Shown here piece by piece: positions 45,137 to 54,308 of a stretch of DNA of 64,000 nucleotides. The notes under the pieces are model-generated. The model saw nothing but the letters and a program-made list of their open reading frames with translations. It did no database searches and was not told where the DNA came from. Position numbers and translations under genes: made by a program. The stretch comes from an uncultured Candidatus Hydrogenedens sp. (GTDB lineage: Bacteria > Desulfobacterota_D > UBA1144), in assembly GCA_902609885.1 (NCBI GenBank), contig CACLTT010000003.1:91649-155648 (forward strand), read 5' to 3'. Numbering within the stretch: position 1 is the first letter of the stretch; each line of letters opens with the position of its first letter.

Positions 45137-46197
45137 CTTGCTACCCTCTTGCTAATTCCACAAACAACCTCATATGGAATAGTCTGAATTATTTTAGCTA
45201 TATCTATAGCCGTCTGATTTTTATCATCAAATATAGTTATATTACTTCCGATTCTTATATTTTTAACATTTGTGACATCAATCATGGTCAAGTCCATACA
45301 AACTCTGCCTATAATTTTACATTTATTACCTTTACAAAATAGATATCCTTTATTTGAAAGAGATCTTGGAAGTCCATCAGCATACCCCAATGGAATAACG
45401 GCAATTTTCATCTTTCTTTTTGCAATAAAAGTGCGTCCATAGCTGACTGAGTCACCTTTATTTAATTTACGAATTTTTATAACTTTTGTCATTAGAGACA
45501 TTACAGGTTTTAGATTCTTTTCATTCGATAATCCATAAATAAATAATCCTGGTCTTATAGTGTTAAAAAAATCATCCTCATAATTTATGATTCCTGAGCT
45601 ATTAGAAGCATGAATAAAATCAATTGATGATATAGATTTTTTAAAATATTCAACACAGTGTTTAAAGGTTGAAATCTGTTTTTTAGTAAAAGCAGATTTC
45701 TTCTTGTCTGCTTCTGCAAAATGAGTATAAATCCCTTTCATAATAAAATTCTTATTTTTAGAGAATATTTTAGCAGCTTGAGCAATTTCATTTTTTGATA
45801 AACCTAACCTATTCATTCCCGTATCAATTTTTATGTGAAAATTAATTTTAATATTTTTAAGCTTATCTAAAAATTTAATTTGTGAAAAATCGTAAATAGT
45901 AAATTCAATTTTTAATTTTATTGCCTTGACGATCTCTTCATTAGTAATTGAACCCATTATTAATATTTTGGCATTACTTCTATTTTTTTTTAATTCTAGC
46001 GCCTCGTTTAAGTTAGCTACACCTAAATAGGATATTTTTTTACTCTCTAAAAAATTTGAAATTTCTTTAGCTCCATGTCCATATGCATTAGCTTTTACAA
46101 TTGCTATTATTTTTTTATTTTGTCCATATTTATCTATTAAAAGGGAATAATTTTTCTCAAGGTTTTTGGTTTTTATATAAGCTATACTTGCTCCCAT
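45124..46197 (-). CDS. alr: alanine racemase
   Basis: PLP enzyme making D-alanine for peptidoglycan. The 357-residue protein has the PLP lysine Lys35 in IVKANAYGHGA, THFAEADK near 160, HASNSSGI, RPGLFIYG near 220, the catalytic tyrosine in VSYGRTF near 250 and VCMDLTMIDVT near 298. First gene of the alr-WP-mlaE-mlaF-mlaD-smpB group. A TAGATT box six bases upstream of the ATG and the lack of an SD suggest a leaderless start. Confidence 0.97.
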   Translation of the reverse strand: MGASIAYIKTKNLEKNYSLLIDKYGQNKKIIAIVKANAYGHGAKEISNFLESKKISYLGVANLNEALELKKNRSNAKILIMGSITNEEIVKAIKLKIEFTIYDFSQIKFLDKLKNIKINFHIKIDTGMNRLGLSKNEIAQAAKIFSKNKNFIMKGIYTHFAEADKKKSAFTKKQISTFKHCVEYFKKSISSIDFIHASNSSGIINYEDDFFNTIRPGLFIYGLSNEKNLKPVMSLMTKVIKIRKLNKGDSVSYGRTFIAKRKMKIAVIPLGYADGLPRSLSNKGYLFCKGNKCKIIGRVCMDLTMIDVTNVKNIRIGSNITIFDDKNQTAIDIAKIIQTIPYEVVCGISKRVARLHI

Positions 46198-46203
46198 TTT
46201 GAT

Positions 46204-46209
46204 AATCTA
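46204..46209 (-). promoter_or_regulatory. -10 box of alr, possibly leaderless
   Basis: TAGATT on the minus strand, six bases (ATCAAA), then ATG 46197. It would drive alr and the coupled mla genes. Confidence 0.35.
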
Positions 46210-46277
46210 ACACAGATGAATCTAATTCTCTATTTAACACTATTCATAATAATTTATGATATATTTCATATAATCCT

Positions 46278-47447
46278 ATGTCTCTCTCAAAACATGAACT
46301 CAAATCAACTTTAGTTGTAAGTTTGATTTTTTCTTTAAGACTTATGGGTCTTTTTATATTGCTGCCAATTTTTAGTATCTATGCATCCGAATATAATAAT
46401 TCTTCTGCTTTTTTGGCTGGAATTGCAATTGGTTCATATTCTTTATCCCAAGCTGTTATGCAAGTTCCAATGGGCTATCTAAGTGATAAATTTGGTAGAA
46501 AAAAAATTGTTTTATTTGGATTGTTATTATTCATTGTTGGCAGTGGACTATGTTTTTATGCGAATGATATTATTTTTTTAATAATTGGAAGAATTGTCCA
46601 AGGATTAGGCGCTATAAGCTCTGTTGGAGTTGCTACTTTATCTGAAAATACATCTGAAAAAAACAGAGCTAGTGCTTTTACTATAATGGGAATTACTGTT
46701 GGTATTACTTTTGTGATTGGCTTTATTGCAGGTCCATTTTTCACAACTATATATTCTTTTAAATCTCTTTTTATTCTTTTATTTTTCTTCGGAATAGTAG
46801 CTTCAATAATAACATTTCTTTATTATCCGGAGGATAAAAATAAATTGGAACAAAATTTTTTAATTAAAATATCTTATAATCATAAGTTAATTCAAATATA
46901 TGCAGGTTCTTTTTTTCTATCATTAGTTCTAAGTATTATGCTTTATATTTATCCTTTGATTTGGAAAAATTTAGGTGCAGGCCCAGATGAATTATTTATC
47001 ATATACTTAAAAATATTTTTACCTTCTGCACTTCTTATTTATCCATCGGTAAGATTTTTTGAGAAAATTAATAAAGTAAGTCTGATAATTAGATTCGGAT
47101 GGTTATTTCTAATGTTTGGTTATTTAGCTTATTGTTTAATGCCAGAGAATATTTATTCACTATACATATTAGGTATTCTATTTTTCTTAGGTATATCTGT
47201 TTTTAATTCAATATTGCCTAGCCTATTATCTTTAAATGTATCAAGTGAATTAAGAGCTACCGGTAATGGACCTTTCTATATAATGAACTTCATGGGTCAT
47301 GCAATAGGTGCTATATTAGCTGGAGCAATTTATATGAAAGAAAGTTATTATGGGCTAGATAAAAATATTATTTTATCAATTATAAGTATACTAATAATAA
47401 TGATTTGGATAAAAATTGGTTTACCTAAATATAATATTAAAAAGTGA
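46278..47447 (+). CDS. MFS transporter, YajR-like
   Basis: A 389-residue, twelve-helix major facilitator. The loop 2-3 signature GYLSDKFGRKKIVLFG is at about 60-75, and GRIVQGLGAISSVGVATLSENTSEKNR and FIAGPFF match the YajR subfamily of proton-driven transporters. The C-terminal YAM domain of YajR is absent. Substrate unknown. A TATAAT lies only three bases before the ATG. It overlaps htpX by 11 bases, tail to tail. Confidence 0.88.
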   Translation: MSLSKHELKSTLVVSLIFSLRLMGLFILLPIFSIYASEYNNSSAFLAGIAIGSYSLSQAVMQVPMGYLSDKFGRKKIVLFGLLLFIVGSGLCFYANDIIFLIIGRIVQGLGAISSVGVATLSENTSEKNRASAFTIMGITVGITFVIGFIAGPFFTTIYSFKSLFILLFFFGIVASIITFLYYPEDKNKLEQNFLIKISYNHKLIQIYAGSFFLSLVLSIMLYIYPLIWKNLGAGPDELFIIYLKIFLPSALLIYPSVRFFEKINKVSLIIRFGWLFLMFGYLAYCLMPENIYSLYILGILFFLGISVFNSILPSLLSLNVSSELRATGNGPFYIMNFMGHAIGAILAGAIYMKESYYGLDKNIILSIISILIIMIWIKIGLPKYNIKK

Positions 47448-48273
47448 TTTTATTTAACCGCTCAACTCTTTCTTCCATGGGAGGGTGAGAACTAAATAGT
47501 TTACCAATACCGCCTGCAAGTGGGCTGATAATGTACATATGGCTTGTTGCAGTGCTTGGATCTCTTTCAAGTTTATTACTTGAGTAGTAAGTTGAAATTT
47601 TAGTTAAAGCAGAAGCCAAACCACTAGGATTTTTTGTAATTTGTGCGGCTGTATAGTCAGCTTTAAATTCCCTTGTTCTTGATATAGCCATTTGTATAAT
47701 TAGTGCAATCAAAGGTGCAAGTATAGCTATTAAAAGATGTCCAATTGCACTACCAGATTCTCTGTTTCCTCTAAAAGCACCAAAAATAAGTCCCCATTTC
47801 AGCATACTAGCAATCATACTAATTGCACCTGCAAAGGTTGCAGCGACAGAGGCGATCAATATATCATTATTTTCTATGTGAGCTATCTCATGAGCTAGAA
47901 CTCCTTCAATTTCTTCTTTATTAAGTGTGTTAAGAAGTGATGAAGAAACAGCTACAACCGAGTTTTCAAAATTTCTACCTGTTGCAAAAGCATTTGGTTC
48001 ATCTGAATCGTAAATATATAATCTAGGGCCCTTAATATCAGCTTTAGATAGCAAAGATTGAAAAGATTTATAAACATTAGATTCAACATCTACTAAAGAA
48101 GCTTTATGAATTTTTAAAACTATCTTATGTGAATACCAATATGATACGAAATTCATTACAATTGCAAAAATAAACGCAATCATCATTCCAGATTGGCCAC
48201 CGATCATTCTCCCAATAAGAAGAAAAAAGCCTGTCATTATAGTTAGTAGAAAAAAGGTTTTTACTGAATTCAT
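47437..48273 (-). CDS. htpX: M48 family protease HtpX
   Basis: Membrane zinc protease for quality control of membrane proteins. The 278-residue protein has two N-terminal helices (about 6-44), the HExxH zinc motif at His128-His132 (LAHEIAHIENND), two further hydrophobic segments, and the conserved DSDEPNAFATGR near 90 and SHPPMEERVERL at the C-terminus. Its start follows msrA by three bases. Confidence 0.96.
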   Translation of the reverse strand: MNSVKTFFLLTIMTGFFLLIGRMIGGQSGMMIAFIFAIVMNFVSYWYSHKIVLKIHKASLVDVESNVYKSFQSLLSKADIKGPRLYIYDSDEPNAFATGRNFENSVVAVSSSLLNTLNKEEIEGVLAHEIAHIENNDILIASVAATFAGAISMIASMLKWGLIFGAFRGNRESGSAIGHLLIAILAPLIALIIQMAISRTREFKADYTAAQITKNPSGLASALTKISTYYSSNKLERDPSTATSHMYIISPLAGGIGKLFSSHPPMEERVERLNKITF

Positions 48274-48276
48274 AGT

Positions 48277-48756
48277 CTATCCTCCACAAGAAGTTAAATT
48301 ATTTTTTAGAATATATTTCTGATGATATTCTTCTGCCAAATAGTAGTCAGATACTTCGCATATTTGTGTAACAATAGAGTCATTAAATTTTTCCTTATTT
48401 AACTCAAGAATTACACTCTCAGCAACTTTCTTTTCATCATCATTATTTATAAATATTACAGATCTATATTGAGTTCCTACATCTGGGCCTTGCTTATTAA
48501 GTGTTGTTGGATCATGTAAAGAAAAAAAGAATAAACATAATTCTTTAAAAGATAAATTTTCAGAATTATATTTAAGGTTCACAACCTCTGCATGACCTGT
48601 CATACCTGAACAAACATCAAAATATGTAGGATTTTTGAATTTTCCGCCCATATACCCAACTGATGTTTCTAAAACTCCATCTAATTGCATGAAATTATTC
48701 TCAACTCCCCAAAAACATCCAGCACCAAAACTTGCAGAACATATACTTTCAGCCAT
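48277..48756 (-). CDS. msrA: peptide methionine sulfoxide reductase MsrA
   Basis: Reduces methionine-S-sulfoxide in proteins. The 159-residue protein has the catalytic GAGCFWGVE near residue 13, TSVGYMGG, GHAEVV, FFSLHDPTTLNKQGPDVGTQYRS, and a C-terminal CGG with the resolving cysteine. TATAAT lies five bases before the ATG at 48756. Confidence 0.96.
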   Translation of the reverse strand: MAESICSASFGAGCFWGVENNFMQLDGVLETSVGYMGGKFKNPTYFDVCSGMTGHAEVVNLKYNSENLSFKELCLFFFSLHDPTTLNKQGPDVGTQYRSVIFINNDDEKKVAESVILELNKEKFNDSIVTQICEVSDYYLAEEYHQKYILKNNLTSCGG

Positions 48757-48772
48757 AAAAAATTATAACTGT

Positions 48773-50911
48773 TTATAATATTTTTGTAAGATTAATAGTT
48801 TTTCCCCATATCAATTCAATATTCTTTAATATTTTTTGCTTATCATCTTTATATATTGAATAGGATTCTATTTTATCTGAGCACAGCTTAGCCTCTTTTA
48901 GAATATCAATATCTCTTTTTATATTTGCAAAATTTAAATTCCATACATTACCAGATTGTTCTTTGCCCGCACCGTAAAAAGCACCAGGTCCTCTGAGTAG
49001 CAAGTCTTTCTCAGCCAATTCAAAACCATTTGATATTTTTGTAAAAGATTCTATTCTATGCAATGAAATTTCATTTATATTACCATCATTTATTAGAAAA
49101 CAATATGATTTGTGCTTTCCTCTTCCAATTCTACCTCTGAGTTGATGAAGTTGAGATAATCCAAATCTTTCTGGATTAAAAATTGTCATTATATTAGCAT
49201 TTGGAATATCCACACCAACTTCTATAACTGTTGTAGATATTATAAAATTAAGTTCTCCTGATCTAAACATAGTCATTATTTGATCTTTTTCGTCAGTATT
49301 TAAATCTCCGTGCAAAATTTCATATTTATACTTACCTAGATTTGTTGATTTTAAAATATTCTGTAAGGACTTTAAATCCATTAAATTTTCAAAATCCTCA
49401 TTCGGAGATTTATTAATTAGTGGACATAAGAAAAATGCTTGTCTATGTTGACTTAATTGATCATCAATGAAATCAATCAGTTTAGAAAACTGATTTTTTT
49501 TTATAATGGATGTTTCAACATCTCTATCTCTATGTTCAATTTTATCGATTACAGAAATATCATAATCTGTTAATAATATGGAGGACAAAGTCCTAGGTAT
49601 TGGAGTTGCAGTCATTATCAATATGTCAGAGGACTCTCCTTTATCCATCATCAGTTTTCTTTGCTCAACTCCAAATCTGTGTTGTTCATCAATAACAATT
49701 AATCCTAAATCCTTGTAATTAACAGATGATTGAAATATCGAGTGAGTACCGACTATAAATTTAGATTTACCGTTTTTGATTGATTCTAATATTGTTTTTT
49801 TTTCTTTTGCTTTCATTGAAGATTTTAATAAAATTAACTCTTCTTTGGGTATATAATCTTTAAGATATAAGTAGTGTTGATCAGCTAATATTTCGGTAGG
49901 AGCAATCAAACAAGATTGAAACCCATTATCATAACTGATTGCCATCGCTAATAATGCAAGTATAGTTTTTCCACTTCCCACATCACCTTGTAAAAGTCTA
50001 TTCATCTGTTTTGGGAGCATCATGTCATTAATGATTTCATCTAAAACTTTATTTTGGGATCCAGTTAAAGAAAAGGGTAAATTGTTAAGAATCCTCTTAT
50101 ACATAGAATTTTCAACTTTTATAATATGTTGCTTATATGATTTTTTTGTTTTTTTATCCTCTGACAATTTTAAGCCGAGACATAGCAATAAAAATTCATA
50201 AAAAATTATTGATTTATGCGGTAATGATTTATATATTGAATCTTTAGAATCTATATTCACCATAGGCAAAGAATTATCTGGAGCATGTATAAGCTTTAGA
50301 GCATTATCAATTTTAATTAAATCATAGTCTTTACATAGATCATCTGAAAAAATATTAAAATCATCAAGTCTAATATTATTAATTACTTCGAATATTAATT
50401 TTTTTAATCTATTTTGCGTAAGTCCTTTAGTTAATGAATATATAGGATATATTGATGCAAAATTATTTAAACTATCAGAATTATTTGATACAAAATACTT
50501 ATCAGGGCTGGGGTTAATTAATTGAAAAATTTTTGAACTTTTCGTTCGGGAAACTTTACCAGAAATTACAATCCAATAGTCTAATTTGAATGTTTCTTTC
50601 AAATATCCATAAATTGGGTTGAACCATGTTATCTTAAAATTTCTTGAACCATCATTAATAACAACTTCATAGATTTTTCTTCTTGATTTTAGTAGACCTG
50701 AAAATAAAATTTTTCCTTTTATAGTAACTTCTTCACCATCTTGAAGGTCACATATTTTTTTTAAACTTCTATAATCATTATATTTCCGAGGAAAATAAAA
50801 AATTAAATCTGAAAGATCATTCAAACCAATAGAGTTTAAAGTATTTTTTATCTTTGGCCCTACTCCATTAAGAGCAGAAATGTCATAATTATAATTTAAT
50901 TCTTTATTCAT
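48773..50911 (-). CDS. recG: ATP-dependent DNA helicase RecG
   Basis: RecG remodels stalled forks and Holliday junctions. The 712-residue protein has an N-terminal wedge/OB domain (GVGPKIKNTL, DLIFYFPRKYNDY) to about 180, Walker A GDVGSGKT near 310, the DEQH box VIDEQHRFGVEQR near 408, motif III TATPIPRTL, and the C-terminal helicase region with HQLRGRIGRGKHKS and the TRG-like end. It overlaps the ugd stop by eight bases. Confidence 0.97.
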   Translation of the reverse strand: MNKELNYNYDISALNGVGPKIKNTLNSIGLNDLSDLIFYFPRKYNDYRSLKKICDLQDGEEVTIKGKILFSGLLKSRRKIYEVVINDGSRNFKITWFNPIYGYLKETFKLDYWIVISGKVSRTKSSKIFQLINPSPDKYFVSNNSDSLNNFASIYPIYSLTKGLTQNRLKKLIFEVINNIRLDDFNIFSDDLCKDYDLIKIDNALKLIHAPDNSLPMVNIDSKDSIYKSLPHKSIIFYEFLLLCLGLKLSEDKKTKKSYKQHIIKVENSMYKRILNNLPFSLTGSQNKVLDEIINDMMLPKQMNRLLQGDVGSGKTILALLAMAISYDNGFQSCLIAPTEILADQHYLYLKDYIPKEELILLKSSMKAKEKKTILESIKNGKSKFIVGTHSIFQSSVNYKDLGLIVIDEQHRFGVEQRKLMMDKGESSDILIMTATPIPRTLSSILLTDYDISVIDKIEHRDRDVETSIIKKNQFSKLIDFIDDQLSQHRQAFFLCPLINKSPNEDFENLMDLKSLQNILKSTNLGKYKYEILHGDLNTDEKDQIMTMFRSGELNFIISTTVIEVGVDIPNANIMTIFNPERFGLSQLHQLRGRIGRGKHKSYCFLINDGNINEISLHRIESFTKISNGFELAEKDLLLRGPGAFYGAGKEQSGNVWNLNFANIKRDIDILKEAKLCSDKIESYSIYKDDKQKILKNIELIWGKTINLTKIL

Positions 50912-52214
50912 CTTTTGGAGAATAGCCTACATTCGAATAATAAAAGCCTAAACTTTTAAGCTTCTTTGGATTATATAAATTTCTTCCATCAAATATTACG
51001 TTATCTTTCATTCTTTCTTTTATGGTATTAAAATCAGGCTGTCGATAAATACTCCACTCTGTATTAATTATTAAACAATTTGCATCATTTAATGCATCAA
51101 AGTTATTTTCAAAATATTGAATTTTATTGCCAAATAAATTCTTAAAATTATTTAGTGCAGCAGGATCATTTACGGAAACTTTAGCATCATTATCAAGTAA
51201 ATTTTTCACTATATCAATTGAAGGAGCTTCTCTAATATCATCTGTATTTGGCTTGAATGATAGACCCCAGATTGCAAAATTCAAACCTTTCAAAGACTTA
51301 AAATAAGTTTTAATTTTATTGAAAAAGATCTCCCTCTGATCAATATTGACTTTATTAACTGAAGAACATAAATCCATATTTATGTTATTGGTTTTACCAA
51401 CCTCAATTAATGCTTTTATATCCTTAGGGAAGCATGACCCACCATATCCTAGTCCAGGATACAAGAATTCTTTACCTATTCTCTTGTCTCTAGACATAAT
51501 TTTTCTGACATTACCAATATCAGCTCCAACTTCCTCACATAAATTCGCTATCTCATTCATAAAAGATATTCTTGTAGCGAGCATTGAATTTGAAGCATAT
51601 TTCGATACTTCTGAAGACTTGATATCTACAAATACAATCCTATCCTCCTTCCTCATAAAAGGCTCATATAGATCTCTTAAGATTTGTTCAGATTTTTTTG
51701 ACTCAACTCCAACAACTATCCTATCAGGAAACATAAAATCATTTACCGCAGATCCCTCCTTTAAGAATTCAGGATTAGAGGCAACATCAAAATCAACATC
51801 AGTAATTTCCGAAATTATTTTCTTAATCAGATGTGTAGTACCTACAGGAACAGTGCTTTTTGTTACAATAACTTTATAATCATTTATATGCTTTGCTAAT
51901 TCTTTAGATGCATTTTTAATATACTCAAGGTTAGCTGATCCATCAATTTTTGGGGGAGTAGAAACAGCCAAGAAGATAATTGTTGATCCCTGTATTCCCT
52001 CTTTATAATCGGTTGTAAATTTTAGTCTCTTGGCCTTATAATTTCTTGATACTATGCTTTCTAATCCTGGTTCATATATTCCTACTTTTCCCTCTTTTAA
52101 GGAATTTATTTTTTCAAAATCAATATCCAAGCAAGTGACATTATTACCACTATCAGATAAGCAAGACCCTGTAACTAAGCCAACATAGCCAGTACCAATT
52201 ACACATATATTCAT
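50904..52214 (-). CDS. ugd: UDP-glucose 6-dehydrogenase
   Basis: Oxidises UDP-glucose to UDP-glucuronate for surface polysaccharides. From ATG 52214 the protein is 436 residues: NAD-binding MNICVIGTGYVGLVTGSCLSD at the N-terminus, STPPKIDGSANLEYI, STVPVGTT, NPEFLKEGSAVNDFMFPDRIVVG, the catalytic cysteine in LGYGGSCFPKDIKAL, and the C-terminal WGLSFKPNTDDIREAPS. A longer frame extends upstream but would overlap nth, and the Rossmann motif begins exactly at 52214. Confidence 0.96.
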   Translation of the reverse strand: MNICVIGTGYVGLVTGSCLSDSGNNVTCLDIDFEKINSLKEGKVGIYEPGLESIVSRNYKAKRLKFTTDYKEGIQGSTIIFLAVSTPPKIDGSANLEYIKNASKELAKHINDYKVIVTKSTVPVGTTHLIKKIISEITDVDFDVASNPEFLKEGSAVNDFMFPDRIVVGVESKKSEQILRDLYEPFMRKEDRIVFVDIKSSEVSKYASNSMLATRISFMNEIANLCEEVGADIGNVRKIMSRDKRIGKEFLYPGLGYGGSCFPKDIKALIEVGKTNNINMDLCSSVNKVNIDQREIFFNKIKTYFKSLKGLNFAIWGLSFKPNTDDIREAPSIDIVKNLLDNDAKVSVNDPAALNNFKNLFGNKIQYFENNFDALNDANCLIINTEWSIYRQPDFNTIKERMKDNVIFDGRNLYNPKKLKSLGFYYSNVGYSPKDE

Positions 52215-52230
52215 TCTAAATATTATGCAA

Positions 52231-52848
52231 TTAGTTGAAAAAATTACAAAAATTTTTAAAAGGACATTTTGTACATTCAGGCTTTCTTGATTTACAAAGC
52301 TTTTTTCCAAATAAATTTAAAAGGTTTGAAAAATCAGTATAATTAGAATTTTTTAAATTAGATTTTATGAAATTTTCTATCTGAACATATGAAGAATTTG
52401 GTGAAATTAGTTCTAATCTTGTTAAAACTCTAATTAAATGTGCATCAATTATAATATAGTCATCTTTATTTATTAAACTCAAATATTTTTTTGCGCATTT
52501 ATCACCAATTCCAGGTATTTGAATTAAGTCATTATATTTTTTTGGAATCTTTCCCCTGCATTGACTGATAATAAAATCACATGCATTTTTTAATCGTAAA
52601 GACTTTTGATGATAATAGCCTATAGGCTTAACTATTTTTTTAACCGAAAGAAAATTTGCATTATTTAAGTCATAAATGTTAGGAAATTTACTAATTAGTA
52701 AATTTCCTATTTGATTAACTTTATTTTCGTTAGCTCTCGGGGATAAAATGAGCTTTATAAGCAACTCGAAATCAGAACTATAACTTAACTCATGTAAGCT
52801 GTCATGAAAAACAACATTTAGATCTTCATGAAGATTGCATATATCCAT
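52231..52848 (-). CDS. nth: endonuclease III (base-excision DNA glycosylase)
   Basis: Nth removes oxidised pyrimidines and nicks the abasic site. The 205-residue protein has the helix-hairpin-helix with IPGIGDKCAKKY (catalytic Lys position) near 115, IIIDAHLIRVLTRLEL with the catalytic Asp (canonical VDTHV), and the C-terminal FeS loop CKSRKPECTKCPFKNFC with four cysteines. It is more divergent than usual (DAH in place of DTH, KCA in place of KTA). It starts four bases after the ferredoxin stop with an AGGG SD. Confidence 0.9.
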   Translation of the reverse strand: MDICNLHEDLNVVFHDSLHELSYSSDFELLIKLILSPRANENKVNQIGNLLISKFPNIYDLNNANFLSVKKIVKPIGYYHQKSLRLKNACDFIISQCRGKIPKKYNDLIQIPGIGDKCAKKYLSLINKDDYIIIDAHLIRVLTRLELISPNSSYVQIENFIKSNLKNSNYTDFSNLLNLFGKKLCKSRKPECTKCPFKNFCNFFN

Positions 52849-52852
52849 TAAA

Positions 52853-53116
52853 TTATCCCTTTCTTTGAGCTGGATTTAAGTCTTCATAGCTTACGCTTGA
52901 AGCCTTTTCAATGAAAGAAGACCATTTGTCTGGCAATTCATCCTCATGCGAGATTGCATTAACAGGACAAGGGTCTACACATGCACCACAATCTATACAC
53001 TCTTCAGGATTAATAACTAATTGGTCATCAATTTCATATATACAGTCTACAGGACAAGCTTCAACACATGATTTATCTTTTATATCAACACATGGCTCAG
53101 CAATTACATATGGCAT
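52853..53116 (-). CDS. fdxA: 7Fe/8Fe ferredoxin
   Basis: An 87-residue ferredoxin: CVDIKDKSCVEACPVDCIY followed by ECIDCGACVDPCPVNAI, the arrangement of one 3Fe-4S/4Fe-4S and one 4Fe-4S cluster, then a C-terminal acidic tail. Start at ATG 53116 is set by a near-perfect SD AGGAGG (53125-53130) eight bases upstream, the strongest in the window; the GTG at 53125 lies in that SD and is not the start. Electron partner unknown. Confidence 0.93.
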   Translation of the reverse strand: MPYVIAEPCVDIKDKSCVEACPVDCIYEIDDQLVINPEECIDCGACVDPCPVNAISHEDELPDKWSSFIEKASSVSYEDLNPAQRKG

Positions 53117-53124
53117 TTTAGTCA

Positions 53125-53130
53125 CCTCCT
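53125..53130 (-). promoter_or_regulatory. strong Shine-Dalgarno of the ferredoxin gene
   Basis: AGGAGG on the minus strand, eight bases before ATG 53116. It decides the start and predicts high expression, and contrasts with the SD-less first genes elsewhere. Confidence 0.8.
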
Positions 53131-53214
53131 ACTCTCTTTTTTTTTATGTTAACTAATCAAAAATCAATATCAACATCTGGACATGAACGGTCTAGGAAGT
53201 CATATTAGAAAAAT

Positions 53215-53523
53215 TTAATCTATGTCTGATACTTCTTCTTGCTTCTCAATAGATCTTACTTTTTCTTCAATTACGGTTTTTTTATCGTATTTTAAATACA
53301 TAAAGCCCAGAGTTAAGCTAGTTATAAAGAAAATAACTCCTAACCAAATTGTTAATTTTCTCAAAAAAGAAGATGAATCTGCACCAAAAACAGATTCTGA
53401 GGATCCACCAAACATTGAGCCTAGATCATCAGTTTTTGAAGGCTGAAAAAGAACACATAAAACTAGCAGAATTGAAACACCCGCATGAAAAATTATAAGA
53501 CTCTCTTTAATAGTTTCAATCAT
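53215..53523 (-). CDS. secG: protein translocase subunit SecG
   Basis: Auxiliary subunit of SecYEG. The 102-residue protein has two helices (about 8-25 and 60-78), the family loop LFQPSKTDDLGSMFGGSSESVFGADSSSFLRKLT between them, and a charged C-terminus. ATG 53523 is chosen; it lies one base after the tpiA stop region. The tpiA-secG order is common in Proteobacteria. The 98 bases to the ferredoxin start are AT-rich with no clear hairpin. Confidence 0.94.
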   Translation of the reverse strand: MIETIKESLIIFHAGVSILLVLCVLFQPSKTDDLGSMFGGSSESVFGADSSSFLRKLTIWLGVIFFITSLTLGFMYLKYDKKTVIEEKVRSIEKQEEVSDID

Positions 53524-53524
53524 A

Positions 53525-54283
53525 TTACTTTCCAACACTTAATACAATATCACAAAATTTTTTACAATCTAGACTAGCACTTCCTACCAAAACCCCATCG
53601 ACATTCTTTAAGGACATTATAGAATCGATATTAGAATCATCTACACTTCCGCCATAAACAATTCTGGGCAAATTATCACAATTAGGGTAAATCTCGTTAA
53701 GATGATGATTTATAAAATTATGTGTCTCTTGAATATCTTTTAGATCTGGGATGGATCCTGATCCAATTGCCCAAATAGGTTCGTAGCCAATAACAATTTT
53801 ATGCAGATATTTATTTTCAATATTTTTTAAAGATTCGTTAAGTTGATTTTTAATTACGTCAAATGTTTTTCCTTTTTGTCTTTCCTCGTATGACTCACCG
53901 ATGCAGAAAATTACATTAAAGTCTTTTTTACAACTAAAAATAATTTTTTTATTTATCATCTCATTAGTTTCAAAGAGATGAATCCTCCTCTCAGAGTGAC
54001 CTATCATAACCCACTCACATCCTAAATCTTTTAACATCTCATGCGAAATCTCACCTGTAAATGCCCCATTATCATTATAAAAAACATTTTGTGATGATAA
54101 TCTTAATTGAGAATTTTTGAGCATATTATTTATCTCTGACAAGTAAACGAATGGGGGCGCAACAACAACATCAATGTTTTTATAATTTAAATTTCTACAT
54201 AAAATTTCTTTTATTAGTTTAGTGCTAGAATTAATATCTAAATTCATTTTCCAATTAGCAAAAACTAATTTATTCCTATCCAT
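53525..54283 (-). CDS. tpiA: triose-phosphate isomerase
   Basis: Interconverts dihydroxyacetone phosphate and glyceraldehyde 3-phosphate. The 252-residue protein has FANWKMN (catalytic Lys) at 8-14, MIGHSERR (catalytic His) near 93, YEPIWAIGSG with the catalytic Glu near 165 and the phosphate loop YGGSV and VLVGSASL near the end. A TAATCT box lies six bases upstream of the ATG. Confidence 0.97.
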   Translation of the reverse strand: MDRNKLVFANWKMNLDINSSTKLIKEILCRNLNYKNIDVVVAPPFVYLSEINNMLKNSQLRLSSQNVFYNDNGAFTGEISHEMLKDLGCEWVMIGHSERRIHLFETNEMINKKIIFSCKKDFNVIFCIGESYEERQKGKTFDVIKNQLNESLKNIENKYLHKIVIGYEPIWAIGSGSIPDLKDIQETHNFINHHLNEIYPNCDNLPRIVYGGSVDDSNIDSIMSLKNVDGVLVGSASLDCKKFCDIVLSVGK

Positions 54284-54308
54284 ATATAAAGATTAAACCA
54301 TAGAAGAT

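Noticed and set aside
50904..52310. A longer Ugd starting at 52310
   Set aside because: The added residues are the reverse-frame shadow of nth; the Rossmann motif starts exactly at ATG 52214.
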